A stretch of DNA of 49,260 bases, taken from NCBI GenBank assembly GCA_026416715.1, contig JAOAEQ010000009.1:1-49260 (forward strand). Reading direction: 5' to 3'. A program made the position numbers and the translations under genes. Shown here one piece after another: positions 24,657 through 32,743 of the stretch. Under the pieces are notes generated by a model. The model did not search any database, was not told where the DNA came from, and saw only the letters and a program-made list of their open reading frames with translations. The DNA comes from a bacterium. GTDB taxonomy: Bacteria > UBP4 > UBA4092 > JAOAEQ01. How positions within the stretch are numbered: position 1 is the first letter of the stretch; each line of letters opens with the position of its first letter.

Positions 24657-25544
24657 ATGCAAACACTATTTAAACTCTTAATTATTCTACTTGTATTAAC
24701 TTTACTTTCCCAACTTGGTTTCCCTTGGGGCAATTCATCTACGCATCAGGATATCACCAAAGCAGCAATCGAGAATCTACCGTATAATATGGCGACAACG
24801 TTCCGACCATATAAAACCTGGCTCGCGAATACCAGCACCGATAATGGCGTTCGAACCGGCTGGGCGCCGAACGAGACCTATTTCCATTATATTAATATCG
24901 ATAAAAGTCCACCGGGATATACGTGGCCGTTCGCTAACGTTCCTCGGAATCTAACCACATATCTATCCCAATATGGCGGATATTCTGCTGGGGTTGATCC
25001 GTATGCCTTGAATTCGATAACGATTGTTCTTTCGACTGCATATCGGAATTGGAACCAAAATAAAACCGCATCGAATTTTACTACCTGTTTATATTGGATG
25101 ACCCGGGTCTCGCATTATTGTGCGGATTTACATCAGCCACTCCATGTTACCTGGAACTATGACCCGAACGGAGTTCATGACCGATACGAGAGTAATATGT
25201 TAAGTACCTATCAGCCTGCTCTCTACAGTGCTATGAGTACCGGAATGATATATCAATCCAATCCGCTAGAGTTTGCGTTTAGTATCATCAGCGTGGCGTA
25301 TCCCTATTATCCGAAAATCGCACAAGCGGATACTACCGCATACAATATTGCGCATTCGTATAATAGCACCTATTATTATTCCCTCTGGACTAGCACCCAG
25401 AGTTTTACGACTACTTTGCTTAATCTCGCAGCGAAAAATGTCGCCTCGCTCTGGTATACCGCTTGGATTAATGCCGGACTCCCGGTTCCCGTCGAACTTT
25501 CCGTATTCTATTCTACCCTTGACACGCCTATTAATAAGCCATAG
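24657..25544 (+). CDS. Secreted S1/P1-type nuclease or Zn-dependent phospholipase C
   Basis: A 295-residue exported protein. After the signal peptide the mature chain starts near Trp24 (PWGNSSTHQDIT), the family's N-terminal Trp zinc ligand. Further likely zinc ligands are His30, His77 (FHYIN), His153-x3-Asp157 (SHYCADLHQPLH) and His174 with Glu178 (VHDRYESN). The pattern fits the zinc phospholipase C / S1-P1 nuclease superfamily; the substrate (nucleic acid or lipid) is not decided. The C-terminus has PVPVELSVF, a tail shared with two other secreted proteins in the window (27496, 32744). Confidence 0.75.
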   Translation: MQTLFKLLIILLVLTLLSQLGFPWGNSSTHQDITKAAIENLPYNMATTFRPYKTWLANTSTDNGVRTGWAPNETYFHYINIDKSPPGYTWPFANVPRNLTTYLSQYGGYSAGVDPYALNSITIVLSTAYRNWNQNKTASNFTTCLYWMTRVSHYCADLHQPLHVTWNYDPNGVHDRYESNMLSTYQPALYSAMSTGMIYQSNPLEFAFSIISVAYPYYPKIAQADTTAYNIAHSYNSTYYYSLWTSTQSFTTTLLNLAAKNVASLWYTAWINAGLPVPVELSVFYSTLDTPINKP

Positions 25545-25649
25545 AATAGTTTACAAAAATAGTTAAATGGTTATATGAGTTAAAAAAGTAAAAACTCTCA
25601 GCTAGGTTTTTTATTTAGCTTATTCACTTATTTAACTTCGTCCCTAAGG

Positions 25650-26288
25650 ATGACTTACTCTAACTTGCATATTGACCAACCTAAAACCGGCTACCGGATT
25701 AATCAGGATAGTTTTCTCCTAGCCGAATTCGTTACTTGCAAACCATCTGACCGAATCATCGATTTAGGTACCGGAGTTGGGATAATTCCGATTCTCCTTG
25801 CACAGCGCAAAAAGTTTAAGGAAATTATCGGCATCGAACTGCAACCGGAATATGTTTCTTTTGCTGAACAGAATATTCGAGCGAACGAACTACAGGATAA
25901 GATGAAGATTATCCAAGCGGATATCCGAAATATCAGCCAGCTTTTTCCCGCGAATAGTTTTGATATTGTGGTCTCCAATCCGCCGTATATCACGCTGGGG
26001 AAAGGGAGGTTGAGTCCGAATCCGGCGAAACGGTTTGCGAAGCAGGAATTAACTTGTTCGCTTGCGGATATAATTGCCGCCGCGCGGTATCTCTTGAAAA
26101 ATAAAGGGAAGTTATACTTAAGTTATCCATCGAGTAATTTATTGAATCTGTTGTTCCTATTGCGGGAAGCGAACCTTGAACCGAAACGACTCGGAATCAG
26201 TTTCTCGGAAAAGAAAACGCAATCGAATTTGGTTCTAATTGAAGCGAGTAAAGGAGTCAACCCCGGCTTGATAATCGAAACAATATAA
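25650..26288 (+). CDS. tRNA1(Val) adenine-N6 methyltransferase-like (TrmN6/YfiC)
   Basis: A 212-residue class I SAM-dependent N6-adenine methyltransferase. The N-terminal HIDQPKTGYRINQDSFLLAEF is characteristic of YfiC/TrmN6, followed by the SAM loop DLGTGVGIIPILLA (38-51), acidic GIELQPEY and catalytic SNPPYI (Asn110-Pro-Pro-Tyr113). This enzyme in Escherichia coli methylates A37 of tRNA1(Val); the substrate in this organism is inferred. The ATG lacks a strong ribosome site (CCTAAGGATG, with AAGG close to it). Confidence 0.85.
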   Translation: MTYSNLHIDQPKTGYRINQDSFLLAEFVTCKPSDRIIDLGTGVGIIPILLAQRKKFKEIIGIELQPEYVSFAEQNIRANELQDKMKIIQADIRNISQLFPANSFDIVVSNPPYITLGKGRLSPNPAKRFAKQELTCSLADIIAAARYLLKNKGKLYLSYPSSNLLNLLFLLREANLEPKRLGISFSEKKTQSNLVLIEASKGVNPGLIIETI

Positions 26289-26334
26289 CCACCAAGTCAC
26301 CGAGTCACAAAGAATAATATTTTGGTGTCTTGGA
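26288..26334. repeat. Dispersed palindromic repeat, short copy 3
   Basis: ACCACCAAGTCACCGAGTCAC on the left and TTTTGGTGTCTTGG on the right, with about 15 bases between. It overlaps the last base of the methyltransferase stop codon and provides the leader of the next gene. Shorter than other copies, so probably internally deleted. Confidence 0.5.
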
Positions 26335-26354
26335 GAAAAAAAGGAATTTTTATT

Positions 26355-26843
26355 ATGTCGAATTTAGTTGCTATTCCGATAGATGAAAAAGCGTTTTTTA
26401 ACCAGTTAGTTGAGAAGTTGGCGAAAGAATTCGCGCCGAAACTAACCAAAACCCAGGTACAAAAAGCGCTGAACCAGGCGTTAGCTGCATTTAAAACCGA
26501 GTATGAAACAGTCGAATTCCAGATTACCCTGTTAACCCGTCCGGCGTATTCTCTCGGATTAACTGGGAAATATAAAGGAAGAATCCATCAGCGGTCGAAA
26601 TCCGGGAGATATTATTCGAAACGGTATCGGAAACCGCGCAATCCACGAACCGCAGCGCAAGTTCAAACCCGAACGAATTTTATTCTTGCTTCTCAAGCGT
26701 ATCAGACCGAATCAGAATCAGTTCGCATGCTATGGCGGAATAAAGCACGAAAATTGCAGATGACCGGTCGGAGTCTCTATATGCAACAATATATAAAACT
26801 TCTCAGTCAAGGAACCACGCCACCTTCACCATTTCTACCTTAA
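26355..26843 (+). CDS. Small basic protein of unknown function
   Basis: Start at ATG 26355 (MSNLVAIPIDEKAF) rather than 26322, because the upstream 11 codons lie on the repeat; AAAGGAATTTTT is a reasonable ribosome site. 162 residues, basic in the second half. The segment RKPRNPRTAAQVQTRTNF, then RMLWRNKARKLQMTGRSLYM, is like a pattern I recall in many uncharacterised bacterial proteins (PxNPxTxxQxxxRxxF followed by xWxxxA and TGxxLF), but I cannot name the family. No signal peptide or membrane span. It is followed by a 22-bp perfect hairpin. Confidence 0.65.
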   Translation: MSNLVAIPIDEKAFFNQLVEKLAKEFAPKLTKTQVQKALNQALAAFKTEYETVEFQITLLTRPAYSLGLTGKYKGRIHQRSKSGRYYSKRYRKPRNPRTAAQVQTRTNFILASQAYQTESESVRMLWRNKARKLQMTGRSLYMQQYIKLLSQGTTPPSPFLP

Positions 26844-26865
26844 CCAAATTCAATACGAATTTAAT

Positions 26866-26912
26866 GCGGAGTTGAGTGGGTATTGCTTTGAGCAATACCC
26901 ACTCAACTCCGC
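26866..26912. repeat. 22-bp perfect hairpin with TTG loop
   Basis: Left arm 26866-26887 (begins GCGGAGTTGAG), loop TTG, right arm 26891-26912 (ends CTCAACTCCGC). All 22 base pairs are Watson-Crick. No T-tract follows on either strand, so it is not a standard terminator. It begins 22 bases after the end of the small basic gene. Confidence 0.85.
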
Positions 26913-26953
26913 TGCCTAACCGCGTTTATTATCAGTATAACATAAGAAAATAT

Positions 26954-26982
26954 TTGACAGTGTCCGTAGCGGAGAGTATAAT
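26954..26982 (+). promoter_or_regulatory. Perfect-consensus sigma-70 promoter
   Basis: TTGACA (26954-26959), 17-base spacer, TATAAT (26977-26982). Transcription would start about 60 bases before ATG 27050, which has AGGGAG as its ribosome site. It drives the broken gene at 27050-27496. Confidence 0.75.
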
Positions 26983-27049
26983 TGACAAGTCGAGGAATGG
27001 GGTAATAGAAGTCGGGGATAATAACGTTAACTGGAGTATCAGGGAGACA

Positions 27050-27496
27050 ATGCGGAAATTTTAAGTATCGTTTTATTAGTAAACTACTTACCGCAGGTGG
27101 GTTCGCAGCGATAACCGAATATTCGTTCTGGACAACGCTCGATTCATTAGCCGGCGTGAATCAGGTTAATGGAACCGTGGTCTATGACCCGAAGTTAAAT
27201 GTGGTGTATTCGACGGCCAATATTTCATTGGATTAGGCAGTCGTGCGAATATCCTTGGCTGGAGTCTCGATTGGTATGATTCAACCTTCGGCACCGCTAC
27301 CCCGAAAGACCCGAGGTTTGGAAATACTGCGATTGAATCTACGCCGCACGCAATTGAGGTTATCCCGTATGGGAAATGCGGGTCGCTCATAGTAACTGGG
27401 ATGTGGGCTGGGCAAGGACAGTATCGGCAACTCTATGTCTGGTCAGGATTAATAGTGCCAGTTGAACTCTCTCGGTTCGAAGCGTTAGCAAAATAG
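27050..27496 (+). pseudogene. Frame-broken secreted-protein gene with PVELSRF tail
   Basis: From ATG 27050 (ribosome site AGGGAG) the reading is MRKF, then an extra base in a T run near 27059-27062 breaks the frame. The next frame gives KYRFISKLLTAGGFAA and TEYSFWTTLDSLAGVN to VVYDPKLNVVY, where a second shift near 27210-27220 moves to FDGQYFIGLGSRANILGW. It continues SLDWYDSTFGTAT, EVIPYGKCGSLIVTG and ends LIVPVELSRFEALAK at TAG 27494-27496. The reassembled protein is about 148 residues. The family is not recognised; repeats of short strands with Trp and Gly suggest a beta-propeller or beta-sandwich fragment. Frameshifts may be real decay or sequencing errors in homopolymers. Confidence 0.6.
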
Positions 27497-27687
27497 TTAC
27501 CGTAGCGCAATAGCGTTGGAGGTAAAACGAACGAGACCATGAGATTTTAGCGTCTGGAAGGAGATAACGCTCGTACCAAGAACGGAATTGACGATGCAAA
27601 ACGTAACCTCCGTATCTGCTGATTGCGAAGCTCAATAATGCATATACACTACCCACGAAATAACCGAATATGATTAAGGAAAAAGTT

Positions 27688-28401
27688 ATGAATATCGATT
27701 TCCATACCTTAGTTCCGCAAGATGTTGAAAGCAAAAAGCGGTTAGCTTCCTTTACCGAGCAAGTTAATCAAGAAGGGGGAACCTACCATCGGCTTAATTT
27801 CGGCAGTGGTATCGTTATTCAAGGGATATTCGATTTAACGAAATATCTCCATTTCTATAATCTTCCTGAAAACCTGACCGGAAAAACGGTTCTCGATATT
27901 GGCACTGCATCAGGATTTTTTGCGTTAGAAAGTGCGCGTCGTGGCGCACAGGTTACCGCAATTGATATCTACTGCTTTCTACCCAAAATTGTTCCCTATC
28001 TTGCTATCCCAATCAATTATCAGGAGAAAAGCATCTATGAACTTGAACAAGGGTTCGGTCAGTTTGATTTAGTGATTTGCGGGTCGCTCCTGATGCATTT
28101 GCCGGAACCGTTTGAAGCGATTCGACGGATTCGGCGCGTATGTCGAGACCGGGCAATTATTTCAACGCAATGTTTCGAACAAGATACCGCTGAATCTCGA
28201 CCGATTTGCGAGTTCATCGGGCAGAAAGCATCGGATGAAAATTATTATACATACTGGAAGATTAGCGCTGCAGCGTTACGACATATGATGCTCGTCGCCG
28301 GTTTCACTCGAGTAGAAAACGAAAAACATTTTCCGCTCGTCGGTAAAACCAATAATTCATCTATAGTCATCCCGCATGTGGTTATGACCGGGTATGTCTA
28401 A
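27688..28401 (+). CDS. Class I SAM-dependent methyltransferase
   Basis: ATG 27688 is preferred over 27670 because AAGGA lies about 8 bases upstream of it. 237 residues. SAM-binding loop [20 protein letters not shown] followed by VTAIDIY, then [22 protein letters not shown], which is typical of small-molecule and tRNA wobble methyltransferases. The layout recalls CmoB-like tRNA carboxymethyl enzymes (TVLDIG, LHFY), but I see no proof of that. The gene ends at a rearrangement: the last bases overlap the junction with a reverse-strand acyltransferase fragment. Confidence 0.8.
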   Translation: MNIDFHTLVPQDVESKKRLASFTEQVNQEGGTYHRLNFGSGIVIQGIFDLTKYLHFYNLPENLTGKTVLDIGTASGFFALESARRGAQVTAIDIYCFLPKIVPYLAIPINYQEKSIYELEQGFGQFDLVICGSLLMHLPEPFEAIRRIRRVCRDRAIISTQCFEQDTAESRPICEFIGQKASDENYYTYWKISAAALRHMMLVAGFTRVENEKHFPLVGKTNNSSIVIPHVVMTGYV

Positions 28402-28410
28402 TTTATTTGT

Positions 28411-28566
28411 ATCGGTTGGGGTTAATCCATGCCATTCCGCATGTTTCAGAGGCGCATAGACAGTTTTCCAGCTACCAGGATTGTTAACTAAAATCATCCC
28501 CGCAATAGTTAATCCACGGAATAAGTCTAATGATAATAATCGTTCCTTCGGAACACTATCAGTCAT
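28411..28566 (-). pseudogene. N-terminal fragment of an HGSNAT/YeiB-like membrane acyltransferase
   Basis: From ATG 28566 (ribosome site GGGGGAGA upstream) the minus strand reads [35 protein letters not shown] and [10 protein letters not shown], the well-known start of heparan-alpha-glucosaminide N-acetyltransferase-like / DUF5009 membrane proteins. In intact genes PTD is followed by LVFPFF and ten or more membrane spans. Here it runs straight into the antisense of the methyltransferase 3' end, so only about 52 of the usual 350-400 residues remain. The 5' end and ribosome site look undamaged. Confidence 0.8.
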
Positions 28567-28604
28567 AAAATTCTCCCCCAAATCATTTTAATAATAACAT
28601 TACC

Positions 28605-28678
28605 ATAAAAACACAAAAGTATAAAAGCACGAAATAACCTTAGGAATATTTTTTCTAATTTCGTTTGTTCGTGGTAAA
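28605..28678. repeat. Dispersed palindromic repeat, copy 4 (degenerate)
   Basis: AAAAACACAAAAGTATAAAAGCACGA on the left against TTTCGTTTGTTCGTGGTAAA on the right, in the same outward arrangement as the other copies. It is placed between the acyltransferase fragment and the C1 peptidase gene. Confidence 0.35.
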
Positions 28679-28706
28679 ATGTATGTTTAAAACGGAGGAA
28701 TTCATT

Positions 28707-29951
28707 ATGAAACTGTTTAATATAATCGTTTTAACAGCGTGGTTAACTTTTTGTTTAGGAAATTATCCACTATATGCAGAGCAAACAGCAAAAGATAAAA
28801 TCAAGTTTCAAGAGGATAAAGATGTGTTTTTGAATAAGATGAAAAAAGATGTAGGGATAGAGATTGTTCAAGAGAAAAAGCTGGTGCCGAAACTCGATGT
28901 TACCGGGTATGAATATCCGAAATCAGCGGATGAATTTGTTAAATGCTGGCATACGCCTCGGATATCGCAAGGGATGACCGGGAGTTGCTGGTGTTTTTCA
29001 GCCACGTCATTTTTCGAATCGGAAATATACCGGCTCTCGAAACGGGAGATTAAACTTTCGGAAATGTATACGATTTATTGGGAGTATGTCGAAAAAGCTG
29101 ACCGGTTCATCGAGACCCGAGGAGAATCCCTGTTTAGTAAAGGGTCGCAACCGAACGCGGTTATCCGCATCTGGAAAAAGTATGGGGTCGTTCCCGCATC
29201 AGCATTTCCTGGTAAACGGAAAAATCAGAAACATTATGACCATACCAAACTGTTCACCGAAATGGAGAGTTATCTCGAATCAGTTAAAGCACAGAATGCT
29301 TGGAACAAACCGGCAATCCTAGCGACAATTAAATCTATCCTGAACCATTATATCGGGATTCCACCGAAACAAGTTATAGTTGATGGAGTGAAAATGACGC
29401 CACTAGAGTATCTCCAGAACATCGTTCGATTAAACCTTGATGACTATCAAGACGTCTTATCTTTAAAACAGGAGCCGTATGGGAAAAAAGTAGAATATGC
29501 GGTACCGGATAACTGGTGGCATAGTAATGAGTATCTTAATGTTCCACTGGATGAATTTATGCAAATAATAAAAGTTGCAACTCGGAACGGATACAGTGTT
29601 TGTATCGTTGGAGACATCTCCGAATCGGGATACATCCCGCAAAGGAATATTGCGCTTGTTCCAAGCTATGATATTCCATCAGAATATATTGATGAAAATG
29701 CGCGGCAAGTGCGGTTCAGTTCTCGCAGAACTACTGATGACCATGCAGTGCATCTGGTCGGGTATTTGGAGCAAGAAGGTAAGGATTGGTATTTAATTAA
29801 AGATTCAGGGAGTAGCGCTCGGAATGGGAAACCACACAATCGAGGATATTTTTTCTACCATGAGGATTATGTAAAACTAAAAATGATGAATATGTTGGTG
29901 CATAAGGATATACTCAATAAATCCAAAATCCAAAGTTCATATTTTAAATAA
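28707..29951 (+). CDS. Secreted papain-like (C1) cysteine peptidase
   Basis: Start at ATG 28707 with GGAGGAATT as ribosome site; the frame is open 42 bases further up. 414 residues with signal peptide MKLFNIIVLTAWLTFCLG. Papain-family catalytic sites: Gln88 and Cys94 in QGMTGSCWCFSATSFFES, His in DDHAVHLVGYLEQEG (about 360) and Asp in LIKDSGSS (about 382) in place of the usual Asn. This arrangement is nearest to peptidase family C1B (bleomycin hydrolase / aminopeptidase C) and its exported relatives. A long helical insert (about 155-230) lies between the Cys and His parts. Its Asp for Asn change is seen in some bacterial members, and activity is likely but unproved. Confidence 0.85.
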   Translation: MKLFNIIVLTAWLTFCLGNYPLYAEQTAKDKIKFQEDKDVFLNKMKKDVGIEIVQEKKLVPKLDVTGYEYPKSADEFVKCWHTPRISQGMTGSCWCFSATSFFESEIYRLSKREIKLSEMYTIYWEYVEKADRFIETRGESLFSKGSQPNAVIRIWKKYGVVPASAFPGKRKNQKHYDHTKLFTEMESYLESVKAQNAWNKPAILATIKSILNHYIGIPPKQVIVDGVKMTPLEYLQNIVRLNLDDYQDVLSLKQEPYGKKVEYAVPDNWWHSNEYLNVPLDEFMQIIKVATRNGYSVCIVGDISESGYIPQRNIALVPSYDIPSEYIDENARQVRFSSRRTTDDHAVHLVGYLEQEGKDWYLIKDSGSSARNGKPHNRGYFFYHEDYVKLKMMNMLVHKDILNKSKIQSSYFK

Positions 29952-30161
29952 GCTGGTCACTTTGCTGAAGTTTGACGATTGTGTTATCTATTATTCCACA
30001 TGGTTTTTGCCCTGTGCAATTTACTGTTGGTTCAAAACGGAGTGAACATAATTTTTAATCCCGCTACCGGTTAACTTTTGATAGCCCAGTGCAATAGTAT
30101 AGGGAATAAAAGATAATTCAATCAAGAGTTATTTATTGTTAAACTGCGCTATACTTAAGTT

Positions 30162-30995
30162 ATGAAATCGAAACTATTATTCGGTCCGGCGGGGACACCG
30201 CATAGTTCAAAATCAACTTCTAGTGTCGATGGGGTAAAACGAGTTGCAGAACTTGGACTCGGTTGTATGGAACTCGAATTTGTCCAAGGGGTTCGCATGA
30301 GCGCAGAGACCGCAAAACAGGTTAATGCAATCATGCAGGAAACTGGGATTCGGTTAAGTGTCCACGCGCCGTATTATATCAATCTAACTTCAAAAGAAAT
30401 CGAGAAGCAGCAAGCGAGTATAAAACGAATCTTGGATTCAGCGCGAATCGGTTGGCTCTGTGGCGCGGATAGTGTCGTGTTCCATGCTGCGTTTTATCAG
30501 GATACTGACCCGAAAGAAGTATATCAAGTAGTGAAATCGCATCTGCAGAACATTGTTAATATTCTAAAGAAAGAGCATAATCAAACCTGGATACGACCGG
30601 AGACGACAGGGAAAGGCAGTCAGTTCGGAACGGTTGAAGAGATTATTCAGTTAAGTCTTGAGGTTGAGCAGGTATTACCTTGCATAGATTTTTCGCATCT
30701 CCATGCGCGAAGTAATGGCAAAATGAATTCGTATAGAGAATTTGCTAGTGTTTTAGAATTATTGGATAAAAAACTTGGTAACAAAGGGTTACATCATATG
30801 CATATCCATATTTCTGGTATTGAATACGGAGAAAAAGGTGAACGGGAGCATTTAAACCTTAAAGATTCAGATTTTAAATATACCGAGTTGCTGAAAGCGT
30901 TGCGTGATTTCGATGTCTCCGGCTATGTTATCTGCGAAAGCCCAAATCTAGAAGAAGATGCGTTGCTACTCCAGAAGACATATGAAAAGCTGTAA
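30162..30995 (+). CDS. nfo: Deoxyribonuclease IV (AP endonuclease)
   Basis: Base-excision repair enzyme that cuts DNA at abasic sites; TIM barrel with three zinc ions. Marks: MELEFVQGVR, RLSVHAPYYINLTS, SVVFHAAFYQD, RPETTGKGSQFGTVEEII, LPCIDFSHLHARSNG, MHIHISGIEYGEKGEREHLNL, each carrying expected metal ligands (His, Glu, Asp). 277 residues is normal length. The C-terminus VICESPNLEEDALLLQ is also standard. It ends 3 bases before the ATG chosen for the M28 peptidase, whose first codons lie in a repeat. Confidence 0.92.
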   Translation: MKSKLLFGPAGTPHSSKSTSSVDGVKRVAELGLGCMELEFVQGVRMSAETAKQVNAIMQETGIRLSVHAPYYINLTSKEIEKQQASIKRILDSARIGWLCGADSVVFHAAFYQDTDPKEVYQVVKSHLQNIVNILKKEHNQTWIRPETTGKGSQFGTVEEIIQLSLEVEQVLPCIDFSHLHARSNGKMNSYREFASVLELLDKKLGNKGLHHMHIHISGIEYGEKGEREHLNLKDSDFKYTELLKALRDFDVSGYVICESPNLEEDALLLQKTYEKL

Positions 30996-30998
30996 ATA

Positions 30999-32534
30999 AT
31001 GAATAGTATACCACCAAGACACCAAGACACTAAAATAGCGTTACGTAATAAAAGAGTTTTTTTATTATGCTGGATGCTATCTTGGTACCTTAGCGCCTTG
31101 GTGGTATATGGTTTTTCGCAGCCGCCGAAAGATGCGCAGCTTGCTATCGTTTATTTCGATACCGATGCGCAACTCGAACAAGCTGACCAAAAAGGTATCT
31201 ACCTTCTTCATTATCTGACCAATCTCCCAGCATTCGAAAATGGATTGAAACAGGATAATCGGTTTATCGCGTTTATATCAGAGGACGAGAAGGAATGGCT
31301 AGAAAAAAATCAATACCGTGTTCGAATTCTTGATGAACAACCGCATTTACAATACCAATATTATTTAGTTCAATCTTATATCCCCTCTGGGCAGGAGCTA
31401 ACCCATAGTTTATGGGAACGACGTGCTGTTGATTTAGCGCGATTATCTCGATTCGGGTTAGTGCATGAATATGTTTATGGCACCTATCTGCTTCACGGGC
31501 ATAAGGTTGATGTAGCGAAACTTAAAGAACTCGGATTTGAATTGATGCTCCTTGATGGCAGGGCTTACCTCCCTTGGATAATTCCGCCAGAACGAAAATT
31601 ATTGACAACTTCCGAACAGCACCTGATTCAATCGCTAGTTAACCAAGTTTCGTGGAGTAATTTAAGTTCGCATATATTATTTTTGCAGGATAACGAGAAG
31701 CTCCCCGGCTGGGATGCGCTTGGTTCACGTTATGCAGCGAATACTACGCAATGGTTCCCTAAAACCTATTATATTTTGACGACGTTCCAGTCGTATGGAT
31801 TAACCGCATATTATGATTATTTTACTTTTAGCGGATATACTGATTTTCGGAATGTAGTCGCAATCCAAAATGGACAGGACAGTTCTGGGTATTATCTCAT
31901 TTGTGCGCATTGTGATTCGTATAGTAATGTTGCTGGAAGTGGTGGACCTGCACCTGGTGCGGATGATAATGCAAGTGGAACTGCGGCAATATTAGAAATT
32001 GCACGTATCTTAAGCTCAGTGAATACAAAATATCCGATTCGATATATTGCCTTCGGTGCGGAAGAGCAGGGGATGGTCGGGAGTAATTCCTACGCGAGCA
32101 CTGCCTATTATGCTGGCGATAGTATTTTCGGAGTGATTAATCTGGATATGGTTGGGTTCAATGCTTCAGACTCAACCGAAGTATATTGTATTGGGAGCAC
32201 GTCTTCCGGTGATTATCAATTAGTTGAGTCTATGGCAAAGAATAATACCACTTATCATATCGGCATTGATACGGTTATAAAAATGTATGATTTTACTATC
32301 TGGCAAAGCGACCATTCTCCGTTCTGGAAGAAAGGATATCCGGCTATGTTAGCTATCGAACATTTTTGGCCTACTAATCCTTACTATCATAAAACGAGCG
32401 ATACCCTAGCTACTCTCAATATTCCACTGCTAACGAAAATAACTCAACTTTCACTAGCAACCCTAGCGGAATTCGCACAAATTTTACCAACACCTACCTT
32501 GATAGAACCTACGTTCTGGCAACTTTATCCCTAA
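30999..32534 (+). CDS. Secreted M28 family aminopeptidase
   Basis: M28 zinc peptidase with signal peptide. Ligands and catalytic residues: His304 (ICAHCDSYSN), Asp322/323 (PGADDNASGTAA), Glu355-Glu356 (AFGAEEQGMVGS), Asp383 (NLDMVGFN), His464 (NPYYHKTSDTL). The N-terminal 200 residues form an unassigned prodomain-like part. Residues 3-37, including the signal peptide core (FLLCWMLSWYLSALVVYGFS), are encoded by the repeat at 31007-31108. An alternative start at Met26 would keep a short signal sequence. No ribosome site is visible for either start. C-terminus ends PTFWQLYP without the PVELS tail. Confidence 0.88.
   Translation: MNSIPPRHQDTKIALRNKRVFLLCWMLSWYLSALVVYGFSQPPKDAQLAIVYFDTDAQLEQADQKGIYLLHYLTNLPAFENGLKQDNRFIAFISEDEKEWLEKNQYRVRILDEQPHLQYQYYLVQSYIPSGQELTHSLWERRAVDLARLSRFGLVHEYVYGTYLLHGHKVDVAKLKELGFELMLLDGRAYLPWIIPPERKLLTTSEQHLIQSLVNQVSWSNLSSHILFLQDNEKLPGWDALGSRYAANTTQWFPKTYYILTTFQSYGLTAYYDYFTFSGYTDFRNVVAIQNGQDSSGYYLICAHCDSYSNVAGSGGPAPGADDNASGTAAILEIARILSSVNTKYPIRYIAFGAEEQGMVGSNSYASTAYYAGDSIFGVINLDMVGFNASDSTEVYCIGSTSSGDYQLVESMAKNNTTYHIGIDTVIKMYDFTIWQSDHSPFWKKGYPAMLAIEHFWPTNPYYHKTSDTLATLNIPLLTKITQLSLATLAEFAQILPTPTLIEPTFWQLYP
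31007..31108. repeat. MITE-like repeat with 12-base perfect terminal inverted repeats
   Basis: TATACCACCAAG (31007-31018) and its exact inverse CTTGGTGGTATA (31097-31108) bound a 102-base element. It lies inside the M28 peptidase open frame, which it supplies with residues 3-37. Other, more degenerate members are at 6944, 21972, 26288 and 28605. Confidence 0.8.
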
Positions 32535-32625
32535 CGAACCAAACCGAAAAACGAAAGACAGAAAAATAAGAGAACCCAATTTAGCAAAACCGTTGTTCTT
32601 TTCTAACAGGCGGCGATACTTCAAG

Positions 32626-32665
32626 ATAAAAAAGTAGGGCGGAGAATAGGTAACCTTCTCTGCCC
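32626..32665 (-). terminator. Intrinsic terminator of the M6 metalloprotease gene
   Basis: On the minus strand GGGCAGAGAA pairs with TTCTCCGCCC around a 9-base loop (one G-T pair), followed by TACTTTTTTATC. It lies 80-118 bases past the stop of the gene at 32744. It would also form a hairpin on the plus strand behind the M28 gene, without a T-tract. Confidence 0.7.
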
Positions 32666-32743
32666 CTTTGACTACGGTAACGCCTTATTTCTCGGCAAAG
32701 AATTTCTCTTTTCCGCTTTGCCTTTAGCCCTTACCAGGTCAGT

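Noticed and set aside
26876-27064. Plus-strand 62-codon frame
   Set aside because: It runs through the 22-bp hairpin and the promoter; only its last codons are the start of the broken gene at 27050.
27387-27734. Minus-strand 115-codon frame
   Set aside because: Antisense to the broken gene and to the methyltransferase start; no family marks.
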